Source of the DNA: Collinsella sp.
GTDB taxonomy: Bacteria; Actinomycetota; Coriobacteriia; Coriobacteriales; Coriobacteriaceae
Direction: 5' to 3'
Length of the DNA stretch: 64,000 nucleotides
Assembly: GCA_019419585.1 (NCBI GenBank)
Contig: DXZQ01000010.1
Coordinates: 1 to 64,000, forward strand
In this document: positions 7,921-17,052 of the stretch, in pieces
How the letters are laid out: each line of letters opens with the position of its first letter
How positions within the stretch are numbered: the stretch's first letter is position 1
Notes under the pieces: generated by a model
The model's input: the letters and a program-made list of their open reading frames with translations, nothing else
Databases searched by the model: none
What the model was told of the DNA's origin: nothing
Made by a program: the position numbers and the translations under genes

Positions 7921-9054
7921 ATGAGGATTTCCTGCATAGCGTTCACTGAGAGGGGGTATGCGTTGGCGGGGCGCGTCGCACGTGCGCTTTCCGATTGCGC
8001 GCAGACAGGTGAAGATGACCCTGGCTGGAACGTTTCCGTTTCGCGCGGGTTCGGCGAGGGGAAGGCCGACCTGCGCGCATGGACGGCGCTCGCGTGGGAA
8101 GCGTCGGACGCGCTTCTGTTCGTGGGCGCGGCGGGCATCGCCGTGCGGGCGATCGCGCCGCATGTCGCCTCGAAGGCAAACGATTCCGCGGTTGTGGTGA
8201 TCGACGAGGCGGGGCGCTTTGCCGTCCCGCTTTTGTCGGGGCATTTGGGCGGTGCGAACGAGCTTGCGCAAACTGTGGCACGCGCGGCAGGGGCCATCCC
8301 CGTCATCACCACGGCGACCGACGTCCGCGGCGTGTGGGCGGTGGATACGTGGGCGCGCTGTGCGGGGCTCGCCGTTTCGAATCCCGAGGCTATCAAGCGA
8401 GTGTCGGCGCGGCTGCTTTCGGGCGGGCGCGTGGCGCTCTATTCCGACATGCCGATTTCGGGACAGCCGCCTGAGGGGGTTGACATTGCGTCCGACCGCG
8501 CTCGGGCCGATATCGTCGTGTCGCCGTTCGCTGGCGCGAATGCAGGTGCGTCCGTTCGCGCAGCGGAGACGACGGGCGATGTTGTGCCCGCCGGTGAGAC
8601 GGGGAAGCCGGCGGGCGTGCGGGCGCAGGCGCCTGCGCCCGAGCCGCTTCGCCTTGTCGTGCCCTGCATCGTTGCGGGCATAGGGTGCCGTCGCGGTGCG
8701 TGCGCCGAAGCGATCGGGGAGGCGTTTCTTCTTGCGTGCGGGCAGGCGGGTATCTCGCCTTCGGCCGTGCGCGAGGCGGCGACGATCGACGTGAAGGCGC
8801 ACGAGGAGGGTCTGCTCGCCTTCTGCCGCGCGCGCAAGATTCCGCTTGCGACGTATTCCGTAGAGGAGTTGTCGCAGGTCGAAGGCAGCGTTTCGCCATC
8901 TGATTTCGTGCGCGCGACGGTGGGGGTCGACAACGTGTGCGAGCGCGCGGCGCTCGCGGACGGGGGCAAACTTATCTTCCCGAAGCTCGCTCACGGCGGC
9001 GTGACCGTCGCGTTTTCCAAGGTAACTATCGAACTTTCGTTTAAGGAGCTGTGA
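7921..9054 (+). CDS. cbiG: Cobalt-precorrin-5A hydrolase
   Basis: CbiG opens the lactone ring of cobalt-precorrin-5A and releases acetaldehyde. The 377-residue length fits. The N-terminal region has FVGAAGIAVRAIAPHVASKA and LLSGHLGGANELA, and the C-terminal region has GIGCRRGACAEAI and a late SVEELSQVEGSVSPSDFV-like stretch, all CbiG hallmarks. The central segment (about 190-235) is a variable Ala/Gly-rich linker. It begins with no gap after cbiL and its TGA overlaps the cbiH ATG by one base. Confidence 0.92.
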   Translation: MRISCIAFTERGYALAGRVARALSDCAQTGEDDPGWNVSVSRGFGEGKADLRAWTALAWEASDALLFVGAAGIAVRAIAPHVASKANDSAVVVIDEAGRFAVPLLSGHLGGANELAQTVARAAGAIPVITTATDVRGVWAVDTWARCAGLAVSNPEAIKRVSARLLSGGRVALYSDMPISGQPPEGVDIASDRARADIVVSPFAGANAGASVRAAETTGDVVPAGETGKPAGVRAQAPAPEPLRLVVPCIVAGIGCRRGACAEAIGEAFLLACGQAGISPSAVREAATIDVKAHEEGLLAFCRARKIPLATYSVEELSQVEGSVSPSDFVRATVGVDNVCERAALADGGKLIFPKLAHGGVTVAFSKVTIELSFKEL

Positions 9055-9797
9055 TGGGAAAGCTCTTCGTGGTGGGGATCGGCCCGGGCGGCCCCGACGG
9101 CATGACGATTGCGGCTCGGCGCGCGCTCGAGGCGGCCGACATCGTTGTGGGGTACACGAAATACGTGGAGCTCGCGCTCGCCGCCGTGCCCGATGCGGCG
9201 CATCTCGCGACGCCGATGATGCACGAGGTCGAACGGTGCCGCCTGGCGCTTTCGCGCGCGCAGAGCGGAGAAGCCGTGGCGCTCGTGTGCAGCGGTGACG
9301 CGGGTGTGTACGGCATGGCGAGCCCCGTGCTGGAGCTTGCTGAGGACTACCCCGATGTAGACGTGGAAGTTATCGCCGGGGCCACCGCGGCTCAGAGCGG
9401 GTCGGCGGTGCTCGGCGCCCCGCTTGCCCACGACTTCGCGGTCGTGTCGCTCTCCGACCTGCTCACGCCGTGGGAGGTCATCGAGCGCAGGCTCGCCGCC
9501 GTGGCGAGCGCCGACTTCTGCATCTGTTTGTACAACCCGCGCAGCAGAAAGCGCGCAGACAGGCTCTCGCGCGCGGCGAAGATTATGCTCGAATGGAAGG
9601 CCCCCGACACGCTCTGCGGCTGGGTACGCAACATCGGGCGCGAGGGGCAGCAGTCGGGCATGTGCAGGCTCTCCGAGCTGGGGGAGTTCGATGCCGACAT
9701 GTTCACCACCGTGTTCGTCGGCAACGCGGACACGAAGCGCGTAAGCGGCCGTATGGTCACGCCGCGCGGGTATCGGGAGATTCCATGCGAAAGGTAA
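9054..9797 (+). CDS. cbiH: Cobalt-factor III (precorrin-3B) C17-methyltransferase
   Basis: Ring-contracting methyltransferase of the CbiH/CobJ family. It has GKLFVVGIGPGGPDGMTIAA at the N-terminus, VCSGDAGVYGMASPVLEL near 80, GATAAQSGSAVLGAPLAHD near 110 and FCICLYNPRSRKRADRL near 160, all typical. The ATG at 9054 is preferred to the GTG at 9051 because the AAGGAG site is 5 bases from the former and 2 from the latter. The 3' end overlaps cbiET by 13 bases. Confidence 0.92.
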   Translation: MGKLFVVGIGPGGPDGMTIAARRALEAADIVVGYTKYVELALAAVPDAAHLATPMMHEVERCRLALSRAQSGEAVALVCSGDAGVYGMASPVLELAEDYPDVDVEVIAGATAAQSGSAVLGAPLAHDFAVVSLSDLLTPWEVIERRLAAVASADFCICLYNPRSRKRADRLSRAAKIMLEWKAPDTLCGWVRNIGREGQQSGMCRLSELGEFDADMFTTVFVGNADTKRVSGRMVTPRGYREIPCER

Positions 9798-11257
9798 CGA
9801 TCATCGGGGCGGGGCCCGGAAACCCCGACTTGCTCTCGCGCGCGGCGCTCGACGCGATCGACATCGCCGACGTGGTCATCGGCGCTCATCGCGCGCTTGT
9901 CAGCATCGACGTGCCGCCCGATGTGGTGAGATGCGAGCTCGTGAAGACGGCGGACATCGTCGCCGCGCTCACCGATGCGGCGTCGTGGCAGCGCGCCGTG
10001 GTCGTGATGACGGGCGATGTGGGGCTGTTCAGCGGCGCGCGCCGCCTGGTGGAGGCGCTCTCCGGCGACGCGCAGGTGGACGTGCGCGTCATTCCCGGCA
10101 TAAGCTCAGCGTCGTATCTCGCCGCGCGCCTCGCGCGTCCATGGCAGGATTGGCGCTTCGCGAGCGCTCACGGCGTGGCGTGCGACATCGTGGCCGAGGC
10201 CGAGCGCGCAGGTGAGCTCTTCCTCGCCACGTCGGGCGGGGAAGACCCCTCGCGGCTTTCGGGCGAGCTTGTGCAGGCGGGCTTCGGGGACGCGCGCGTG
10301 ACGGTGGCCGAGCGCCTGTCGTACCCCGACGAGCGCATCACCTGCGCGACCGCAAGTGAAATCGCAGGTCAGACGTTCGACGACTTGAACGTGATGCTTA
10401 TCGAGTTCGCAGGCTGCGCCGGTTCGCCTGCGGGCTCTAGCGCAGCCTCCGAGGCGCCGGCCGGCGCGTCTGCGCCCGCGGCGGCTTCTTTCGCGGCGGA
10501 CTCTGCGGGCGCATCCCGCGCCGCGAGCTCCCGCTGGCCGTACGCTTCCTCGGGCATTCCCGACGAGCTCTTCATCCGCGGCGACGTTCCCATGACCAAG
10601 CAGGAGGTGCGCGCCGTCGCGCTCGCGAAGCTGCGCCTTACCGCGACCGACACCGTGTGGGATGTCGGCGCCGGCACGGGGAGCGTTTCGATCGAGGCGG
10701 CGCTCGTCGCGCGAGCGGGGTCGGTATGGGCGGTCGAGCGCAACGCGGCCGGCGTGCGGCTCATCCGAGAGAACGCGGATGCATTCGGGTGCGGCAACGT
10801 GCATGTGGTCCCCGGTGTCGCCCCCGAAGCGCTCGCGAAACTGCCCGTCCCCGACGCCGTGTTCGTCGGCGGGAGCGCGGGCGAGCTTCCCTCCATCGTG
10901 GAGGCGGCGCTCGAGAAGAACTCGCAGGTTCGCCTGTGCGTGCCATGCGTCACCGTTGAGACGCTCACCGAGGCGTTCGCGCTCCTCTCGGGTTCGCGCT
11001 TTAAGGGGTTCGAGGCGTGCCAGGTGTCGGCCGCCCGTGCCGAGGCTGTAGGCTCGCACCATCTTATGAAGGCGCAAAACCCCGTGTTCCTCGTCAGCGC
11101 GCGTGGTGCGGGCGCGGATGCCGAGGAGCTTGCCGAAGTCGGCGCGCTTGCTGAGTCGCCTGTCGGGGAGGACCTCTCTGTCGAGGGGAACCCATCCGTT
11201 GAGGTGGTCTCGCTTGCTTACTGCAGCGCCGCAGGTGGGGAAGGCGGCGCCCGGTGA
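9785..11257 (+). CDS. cbiET: Fused cobalt-precorrin-7 C5-methyltransferase / C15-methyltransferase (decarboxylating)
   Basis: A natural CbiE-CbiT fusion of 490 residues. Residues of about 1-205 are CbiE (KVTIIGAGPGNPDLLSRAA; MTGDVGLFSGARRLVEAL; ISSASYLAARLARPW). A low-complexity Ala/Ser/Gly linker spans about 215-250. Residues of about 260-450 are CbiT (ELFIRGDVPMTKQEVRA; VWDVGAGTGSVSIEAAL, a class I SAM-binding loop). A charged, Glu-rich tail of about 35 residues follows. The fusion corresponds to CobL of the aerobic pathway, but the neighbouring cbiG, cbiD and cbiK-like genes place it in the anaerobic route. It overlaps cbiA by 4 bases. Confidence 0.92.
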   Translation: MRKVTIIGAGPGNPDLLSRAALDAIDIADVVIGAHRALVSIDVPPDVVRCELVKTADIVAALTDAASWQRAVVVMTGDVGLFSGARRLVEALSGDAQVDVRVIPGISSASYLAARLARPWQDWRFASAHGVACDIVAEAERAGELFLATSGGEDPSRLSGELVQAGFGDARVTVAERLSYPDERITCATASEIAGQTFDDLNVMLIEFAGCAGSPAGSSAASEAPAGASAPAAASFAADSAGASRAASSRWPYASSGIPDELFIRGDVPMTKQEVRAVALAKLRLTATDTVWDVGAGTGSVSIEAALVARAGSVWAVERNAAGVRLIRENADAFGCGNVHVVPGVAPEALAKLPVPDAVFVGGSAGELPSIVEAALEKNSQVRLCVPCVTVETLTEAFALLSGSRFKGFEACQVSAARAEAVGSHHLMKAQNPVFLVSARGAGADAEELAEVGALAESPVGEDLSVEGNPSVEVVSLAYCSAAGGEGGAR

Positions 11258-12636
11258 GCACGTCCATCCCGCGCTTCATGGTCGCTGCGCCCTCGAGCGG
11301 GAGCGGCAAGACGGTCGTAACGTGCGCGCTCCTGCGCGCGCTCGCGCGCCGCGGCCTTGCATGCGCGGCCTTCAAATGCGGCCCCGACTACATTGACCCG
11401 CTCTTTCATCGCCGCGTCGTGGGTGCGCGCTCGGGCAATTTAGACGGCTTCTTCACCGACGCCCCGACGCTGCGCGCCCTGCTCGCACGCGGCGTCGCGG
11501 GCGCGGATGTCGCGGTGCTCGAGGGGGTTATGGGCTTCTACGACGGCATGGCGCCCGGCGTGGCCGACGCGAGCAGCTACCAGGTTGCGCGCGACACGGA
11601 AACGCCGGTCGTTTTAGTGGTGAACGGGCGCGGGGCGTCTTTATCGCTCGCCGCTGTAATCCGCGGCATCGCCGAGTTCCTGCCTTGTGCGAACGTGCGC
11701 GGCGTCGTGCTGAACAAGACGAGCGCCGTTGCCTGCGCCTATGCGGCGCCTGCGATCGAGAAGCACACGGGCGTCGCGGTTTTGGGGAATATCCCCGCCG
11801 ACGAGGCGTTCTCGCTCGAAAGCCGGCATCTGGGGCTTGTGACCGCCGACGAGGTCGAGCAGCTCTCCGCGCGCATCGACAAGATGGCCGAGCTGGTGGA
11901 AAAGAGCATCGACGTCGACCGCTTGCTCGAAATAGCGGCGACGGCACCCGATATCCGCGAGGAACCTTACCGGTTGGAGCCGATCGCGGGAGCGCGGCCC
12001 ATCGTCGCCGTCGCGCGTGACGAGGCGTTCTCGTTCTATTACGAGGAGAATCTGCGCGTGCTCGAGGACCTGGGTTGCGAGCTGGCCTTTTTCAGCCCCC
12101 TGTGTGATAGCGAGTTGCCCCGGGGGACAAGCGCCCTCTATCTGGGGGGCGGCTACCCGGAGCTCCATGCGCGACAGCTCTCCGAGAACGCGCCGATGCG
12201 CGCGGCCGTGCGGCGCGCGGTGGAATCCGGCATGCCGACGGTTGCCGAATGCGGTGGGTTTCTGTACCTGCAGCGCGAAATCGCCGATAGCGAGGGGCGG
12301 CGCTGGCCTGTTGCGGGCGCCCTTGAGGGCGCAAGCGAGAACGGGGGAAGGCTGTCCCATTTCGGGTACGTGGAGCTTACTTCCCAACGCGACGGGCTCT
12401 ACGGGCCGCGCGGCACACGCATCCGCGCGCACGAGTTCCACTACTGGCAGTCCACCTGCCCGGGCGGCGACTTTTGGGCGCAGAAGCCCCGGCGCGACAA
12501 GGGCTGGCCGTGCATGACGACCACCCCGTCCCTGGTGGCGGGCTTCCCGCATGTGTACTATCCTGCGAACCCCGACGTTGCGCGCGCGTTCGCGTCTGCC
12601 GCAGCGTCGTTCGCAGAGAGGAGGCGGCATGGCTGA
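11254..12636 (+). CDS. cbiA: Cobyrinate a,c-diamide synthase
   Basis: Glutamine- and ATP-dependent amidation of the a and c side chains. The N-terminal part has a P-loop, APSSGSGKTVVTCALLRAL, and KCGPDYIDPLFH; the C-terminal class I glutaminase part has YLGGGYPELHARQLSEN and AECGGFLYLQ with the nucleophile Cys near residue 332. At 460 residues it has the normal CbiA/CobB length. It starts at a GTG overlapping the cbiET stop (GTGA). The following cobT ATG lies 8 bases inside its end. Confidence 0.93.
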   Translation: MSTSIPRFMVAAPSSGSGKTVVTCALLRALARRGLACAAFKCGPDYIDPLFHRRVVGARSGNLDGFFTDAPTLRALLARGVAGADVAVLEGVMGFYDGMAPGVADASSYQVARDTETPVVLVVNGRGASLSLAAVIRGIAEFLPCANVRGVVLNKTSAVACAYAAPAIEKHTGVAVLGNIPADEAFSLESRHLGLVTADEVEQLSARIDKMAELVEKSIDVDRLLEIAATAPDIREEPYRLEPIAGARPIVAVARDEAFSFYYEENLRVLEDLGCELAFFSPLCDSELPRGTSALYLGGGYPELHARQLSENAPMRAAVRRAVESGMPTVAECGGFLYLQREIADSEGRRWPVAGALEGASENGGRLSHFGYVELTSQRDGLYGPRGTRIRAHEFHYWQSTCPGGDFWAQKPRRDKGWPCMTTTPSLVAGFPHVYYPANPDVARAFASAAASFAERRRHG

Positions 12637-13771
12637 AGCAACCGAAACCGCGCTTGCCTGCATCCGCGAGGAAGTCGAGCGCGCGTTCTCGTCGGCGCCG
12701 GGCGCCGTGCTCGAAGCCGCGCTTTCCCGGATCGCGCCCGCAGACGAGTGCGCCCGTGCCGCCGCGTACGCCGCGTGGGACTCCATCGCGCACCCCTTGG
12801 GGGGATTGGGCGACTTTGAAGACGCCGTCGCGTGTATCGCCGCAGCTCAGGGGAGCGCCGAGGTGGCCGAGTTTCCCCGTGCGCTCGCGGTATTCTTCTC
12901 CGACAACGGGGTCGTTGCCGAAGGCGTGTCGCAAAGCGGGCAAGATGTGACGCGAGCCGTCGCGCGCAACATGTGCGAGGGGGCCGCGAGCGCCTGCCGC
13001 ATGGCGGCGTTCGCGGGTGCCGAGGTCGTGCCCGTCGACGTAGGTATGGCCCGGGGCATAGAAGACGCGCGCATGGTGCGCGCGAACGTGCGGCGGGGGA
13101 GCGGCAACATCGCTCACGGCTCCGCTATGTCTCGCGATGGGGCCGTGCGCGCGATCGAGGTCGGAATCGCCGTCGCGTGCGGGCTTGCCCGCGCCGGCGT
13201 GCGCCTTCTCGCCGCGGGCGAGATGGGCATCGGCAACACGACCACCTCGGCGGCGGTGGCCGCAGTGCTCATCCGGGCGGACGCGCGGAGCCTTGTCGGG
13301 CGCGGCGCGGGGCTCTCGGACGCCTCGCTCGCGCGCAAGCGCGACGTGGTCGAGCGCGCTATCGACGCGAACTCGCCCGATCCCGCCGACCCGATCGACG
13401 TGCTCTCGAAGGTGGGCGGCTTCGACATCGCTGCGATGTGCGGCTTCTACCTGGGGGCCGCGGTCTCGAAGGCGCCGGCGCTCCTCGACGGGGTCATATC
13501 CTGCACGGCGGCCCTGTGCGCGGCGCGCCTGTGCCCCAACGCCTTGGGCTACCTCGTGGGCACCCACGCATCAAGCGAACCCGCAAGCCGGGAGCTCCTT
13601 CGCGAGCTCGGCATAAAGGCGCCCCTCGACGCAGGCATGCACTTGGGCGAGGGCGCGGGCGCCATGGCGTATCTCCCCCTTCTGGATTCGGCGCTGCGCG
13701 TGTACCGGGATGGGAAGACGTTCACGGCGACTGGCATGGCTGCTTACGAGCATTTCGAGGCCGGGAAATGA
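12629..13771 (+). CDS. cobT: Nicotinate-nucleotide:dimethylbenzimidazole phosphoribosyltransferase
   Basis: CobT activates the lower-ligand base to its alpha-ribotide. The GEMGIGNTTTSAAVAAVL motif (about 200) and LGEGAGAMAYLPLLDSAL near the C-terminus, with the candidate catalytic Glu, are diagnostic; FDIAAMCGFYLGAA is also typical. The 380-residue length is normal. GAGAGGAGG precedes the ATG at 12629. No bluB or bza genes for the base itself are visible in this window, so the base must come from elsewhere in the genome or from outside. Confidence 0.93.
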   Translation: MAEATETALACIREEVERAFSSAPGAVLEAALSRIAPADECARAAAYAAWDSIAHPLGGLGDFEDAVACIAAAQGSAEVAEFPRALAVFFSDNGVVAEGVSQSGQDVTRAVARNMCEGAASACRMAAFAGAEVVPVDVGMARGIEDARMVRANVRRGSGNIAHGSAMSRDGAVRAIEVGIAVACGLARAGVRLLAAGEMGIGNTTTSAAVAAVLIRADARSLVGRGAGLSDASLARKRDVVERAIDANSPDPADPIDVLSKVGGFDIAAMCGFYLGAAVSKAPALLDGVISCTAALCAARLCPNALGYLVGTHASSEPASRELLRELGIKAPLDAGMHLGEGAGAMAYLPLLDSALRVYRDGKTFTATGMAAYEHFEAGK

Positions 13772-14316
13772 CGGTGACGCTCGTCATCGGCGCCGCCGCG
13801 AGCGGCAAGAGCGCCTACGCCGAGTCCCTGTGCCTCGGGCACGACGGCCCTCGCGTGTACCTGGCAACGATGGAGCCCTTCGGGGAAGATGGCGCCCGCC
13901 GCATCGCGCGCCATCGGGCGCTGCGCGAAGGCAAAGGGTTTTCCACCCTCGAGTGCTCGCGTGACGTGGGCGCCGCAGCGCCCGGGCTTCCGCGCGGCTG
14001 CACACTTCTTTTGGAGGACGTGGGCAACCTGGTTGCGAACGAGCTCTTCGCGGAAGGCGGCTTGTCCCCGCGTGACCCCGACGCTGCGGCGCGCGAGGTA
14101 CTCGGAGGCATCGAACGGCTCGCTCAGGCCGCTGCGTATACGGTGGTGGTCACCGTCGACGTGTTCGCCGATGGGATGCGCTACGATGAAGGGACCGAGG
14201 CATGGAGGCGCGCGCTCGCGCGCGTGAACGCGGGCGTGGCGGCGCTGGCCGACCATGCAGTCGAAGTGGTATGCGGGATTCCCGTGTGGATGAAAGGCGA
14301 AGGACCTACAAGGTGA
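13768..14316 (+). CDS. cobU: Adenosylcobinamide kinase / adenosylcobinamide-phosphate guanylyltransferase
   Basis: CobU phosphorylates adenosylcobinamide and transfers GMP. The 182-residue protein starts TVTLVIGAAASGKSAYAESL (P-loop), then YLATMEPFGEDGARRIARHR (guanylylation-site region containing candidate His residues), LLLEDVGNLVANELF and a terminal VEVVCGIPVWMKG. The usual SNEVG(M/S)GIVP stretch is replaced here by VTVDVFADGMRYDEGTEAW, while a GSGVVP version is present in the fused protein two genes downstream. Overlaps both cobT and cobS by 4 bases. Confidence 0.88.
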   Translation: MTVTLVIGAAASGKSAYAESLCLGHDGPRVYLATMEPFGEDGARRIARHRALREGKGFSTLECSRDVGAAAPGLPRGCTLLLEDVGNLVANELFAEGGLSPRDPDAAAREVLGGIERLAQAAAYTVVVTVDVFADGMRYDEGTEAWRRALARVNAGVAALADHAVEVVCGIPVWMKGEGPTR

Positions 14317-15080
14317 AGATAGCAGAGGCAATCGGCGCGGCGTTCGGAACGTTCTCGCGCATCCCCGTCCCGAAATCGGCCTGGACCGATTTCGGGTCAA
14401 CCCATGCACTTGCCGCGTTTCCCCTGGTGGGCCTTGCGGAAGGCTTCCTCATGACGGCGTGGGGGCACGTGGCGAACCTGCTCGGCGTGCCCGCGACCAT
14501 CGTCGCGGCCGTGCTCGCGGCGCTGCCTGTGGCGGTGACGGGAGGCATCCACCTAGACGGGCTCTGCGACACCTCCGATGCGCTTGCAAGTTGGGCCCCG
14601 CGCGAGCGAAAGCTCGAGATCATGCACGATCCGCGGGCGGGCGCCTTCGGGGTCATCGGTGTTGTTGTGTACCTTATTCTGCAGTTTTCCCTGTTCACCG
14701 CGCTGCCGCTTACGGCGGGGGCGTTCCTCGCGCTTCTGTGCTCGCTCGTGTTCTCCCGCGCGCTTTCGGGACTCGCCGTTGAATGCTGGCCTGCCGCGCG
14801 GGCGGACGGCATGGCCGCGGGGCTCTCGCCTGCGAAGAAGCGCGCGGCGATCGTCGTGCCGCTTTGCGCTTTCGCTGCGGCTTCGGCTGCAGGGATGGTC
14901 GCGTGCGCTCAGGCCGTCGGCGCCTTTATGGCGGTGGCGGGGCTTTTGGTGCTCGCGTGGTACCGCCATGTTGCCCTGTCCCGCTTCGGCGGGGTGACGG
15001 GGGATTTGGCCGGATGGTTTCTGCAATGGGCCGAGCTCGCGATGCTTGCCATGCTGGTGGTGGGGGGCATGCTCCTATGA
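14313..15080 (+). CDS. cobS: Adenosylcobinamide-GDP ribazoletransferase (cobalamin synthase)
   Basis: Integral membrane enzyme joining adenosylcobinamide-GDP and alpha-ribazole. The acidic motif GGIHLDGLCDTSDALASW near residue 80, followed by IMHDPRAGAFGVIGVV, is the CobS signature. Several hydrophobic segments fill the rest of the 255 residues. The GTG at 14313 overlaps the cobU stop (GTGA); longer starts would add an Arg-rich cobU shadow. Overlaps the next gene by 4 bases. Confidence 0.92.
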   Translation: MKIAEAIGAAFGTFSRIPVPKSAWTDFGSTHALAAFPLVGLAEGFLMTAWGHVANLLGVPATIVAAVLAALPVAVTGGIHLDGLCDTSDALASWAPRERKLEIMHDPRAGAFGVIGVVVYLILQFSLFTALPLTAGAFLALLCSLVFSRALSGLAVECWPAARADGMAAGLSPAKKRAAIVVPLCAFAAASAAGMVACAQAVGAFMAVAGLLVLAWYRHVALSRFGGVTGDLAGWFLQWAELAMLAMLVVGGMLL

Positions 15081-16078
15081 TGCTCGTGGTAGGTGGCGCG
15101 CATTCGGGGAAGAGGACCTTCGTGCGCGAAAAACTCGGGTTCGCGGCGGACGATTTCGTCGACGCGGCGCAGCTTGCGGAGGGCGGCGTGCCCGCGGCTT
15201 TTGCCGGCCGCGTCGCATACCGTGCTGAGGAACTCGTACGCGCGCTCGACGCTGACCGGGCGCTCGAGCGGCTGATCGGCTTCGACGCAGTGATTCTGCC
15301 CTTGGTCGGCTCGGGGGTCGTCCCCATGAGTGCGGAAGACGCCCAATGGCGCGAGCGCGCGGGGCGCCTGGGATGCGCGCTCGCTGCGCGCGCCGACGTC
15401 GTCGTGCGCATGACGTGCGGGATTCCCCAGGTCATCAAAGGAAACCTTGCCGATGCACCTCGAGGGACGCAGGGCGCGGGTGCGCTTTTGGAAGTCGTCT
15501 TCGTGCGCCATGGTGCCACGGCGGGCACGGAAGACCATCGCTACAGCGGGGCGGGCACCGACGAGCCCCTGTCGAGTGCAGGCGAGCGCGCTTTGCGCGA
15601 CCTCGCGTGCGATCGTGACGTGTTCCGTGTTATCACGAGCGGCATGGCCCGCACCGACCAGACGGCGCGCATCCTCTTCCCGAACGCGGAGCTTATGGCG
15701 TGCCCCGGTCTGCGCGAGATGGATTTCGGCGACTTCGAGGGGCGAAGCGCCGCCGAGCTTAAAGAGGATGCGCGCTATCGCGCCTGGGTAGACTCCTGGT
15801 GCGAGACGCGCTGCCCGCATGGCGAGGGCAAGAGCGATTTCACCCGCCGCGTCATCGCGGCGTTTCGGGAGGCGTGCGAATCGGAGCGCGCCCAGGGGAG
15901 TGGGCGCGCCGTCTTCGTCGTTCACGCGGGTACCGTGAAAGCGCTGCTCTCCGAGCTAGCTTTCCCGAAAATGGGATACTTCGACGTGCATACCGAGCCG
16001 GGCGGCGCATGGGCCGCCACTTGGGATGGGCGCTGCCTTCGCGACGTTCGCCCCGCTTCGGGGGGCGATGCCCGGTGA
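15077..16078 (+). CDS. Fusion of a CobU-like domain with a CobC-type histidine phosphatase
   Basis: A 333-residue two-domain protein. Residues 1-130 look like a CobU half: MLVVGGAHSGKRTFVREKL (P-loop), GSGVVPMSAEDAQWRERAGR and VRMTCGIPQVIKG. The LATMEP...HR guanylylation segment of true CobU is missing. Residues of about 140-333 are a phosphoglycerate-mutase-fold phosphatase (VVFVRHGATAGTEDHRYSG with the RHG catalytic motif; REMDFGDFEGRS; VFVVHAGTVKALLSEL with the second His), matching CobC, which dephosphorylates alpha-ribazole-5'-phosphate or cobalamin-5'-phosphate. The two CobU-like proteins may share the kinase/GTP-transferase work; this is inference. Confidence 0.85.
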   Translation: MMLVVGGAHSGKRTFVREKLGFAADDFVDAAQLAEGGVPAAFAGRVAYRAEELVRALDADRALERLIGFDAVILPLVGSGVVPMSAEDAQWRERAGRLGCALAARADVVVRMTCGIPQVIKGNLADAPRGTQGAGALLEVVFVRHGATAGTEDHRYSGAGTDEPLSSAGERALRDLACDRDVFRVITSGMARTDQTARILFPNAELMACPGLREMDFGDFEGRSAAELKEDARYRAWVDSWCETRCPHGEGKSDFTRRVIAAFREACESERAQGSGRAVFVVHAGTVKALLSELAFPKMGYFDVHTEPGGAWAATWDGRCLRDVRPASGGDAR

Positions 16079-17052
16079 TGACGATTCTTGCCGTCGCCGC
16101 CGGGTTCGCGGCCGACCTTGCCTTCGGCGACCCGCGCTGGCTTCCCCATCCCGTCGTCGCCATGGGGCGCGCGATCACGTGGGCCGAAGGCCGCCTGCGG
16201 CGCGCATTCCCGCAAACGTCCGCGGGCACGCGCGCCGCAGGGCTTGTGCTCGCCGTGGCGCTTCCGCTTGCGTGTGGGCTTTTGACCTGGGTAATCCTGC
16301 ATCTTTGCGGCATGGTTTACTCCGGCTTGCGCTTCGTGGCCGAGGCATGGGCGAGCTATCAGATTCTCGCGGCATGCGAGCTGCGCCGCCAGAGCCTGGC
16401 CGTTGCCCGCGCGTTCTCGAAGGGCGGCCTTGTCGCGGCGCGCGAAGCCGTCGGGCTCATCGTGGGACGTGACACGTCTGTTCTCGACGAGCAGGGCGTC
16501 GCGCGCGCCGCCGTGGAAACGGTGGCGGAGAACGCGAGCGACGGTGTCATCGCGCCGCTTTTCTACCTTATGATCGGGGGTGCGCCCTTGGGCATGGCGT
16601 ACAAGGCGGTGAACACGCTCGACAGCATGGTGGGCTACAAAAACGAGCGCTACATCGACTTCGGCTGCGCCTCGGCGCGCCTCGACGATGCGGTGAATTG
16701 GATCCCCTCGCGCTTATCGGCCCTGCTCATGATCGCCGTGTGCCCGATCGTCGGGCTCGACGCGCGCGGGGCGGCGCGCATCTGGCGCCGCGACAGGCGT
16801 CGCCATGCGAGCCCGAACGCGGCGCAGACCGAGTCAGCGTGCGCGGGCGCGCTCGGGCTGCGCCTGGCGGGACCCGCGGTGTATTTCGGCAAGCTCGTTG
16901 AGAAACCGACGATAGGAGACGCGTCCCGCGAAATCGAGTGGGGCGACATCGCCCGGGCGACAAGGCTCATGCTCGCTGCGTCCGTATGCGCGCTCGTCGT
17001 CTTCGGCGCCGCGCGCGCGGCGGTCGTGCTCGCCGTGGGGGCGATGGCATGA
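16078..17052 (+). CDS. cbiB: Adenosylcobinamide-phosphate synthase, membrane protein
   Basis: CbiB attaches the aminopropanol (or ethanolamine) phosphate arm. The 324-residue protein has the diagnostic ADLAFGDPRWLPHPVVAMGR at the N-terminus, VAENASDGVIAPLFYLMIGG near 150 and AYKAVNTLDSMVGYKNERY near 180, with several transmembrane stretches. The ATG at 16078 shares its A with the TGA of the preceding gene; a GTG one codon earlier is the alternative. Confidence 0.93.
   Translation: MTILAVAAGFAADLAFGDPRWLPHPVVAMGRAITWAEGRLRRAFPQTSAGTRAAGLVLAVALPLACGLLTWVILHLCGMVYSGLRFVAEAWASYQILAACELRRQSLAVARAFSKGGLVAAREAVGLIVGRDTSVLDEQGVARAAVETVAENASDGVIAPLFYLMIGGAPLGMAYKAVNTLDSMVGYKNERYIDFGCASARLDDAVNWIPSRLSALLMIAVCPIVGLDARGAARIWRRDRRRHASPNAAQTESACAGALGLRLAGPAVYFGKLVEKPTIGDASREIEWGDIARATRLMLAASVCALVVFGAARAAVVLAVGAMA

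Noticed and set aside
7225..8994. A 589-residue minus-strand frame across cbiL and cbiG
   Set aside because: Arg/His/Ala-rich antisense shadow of two recognised genes in very GC-rich DNA.
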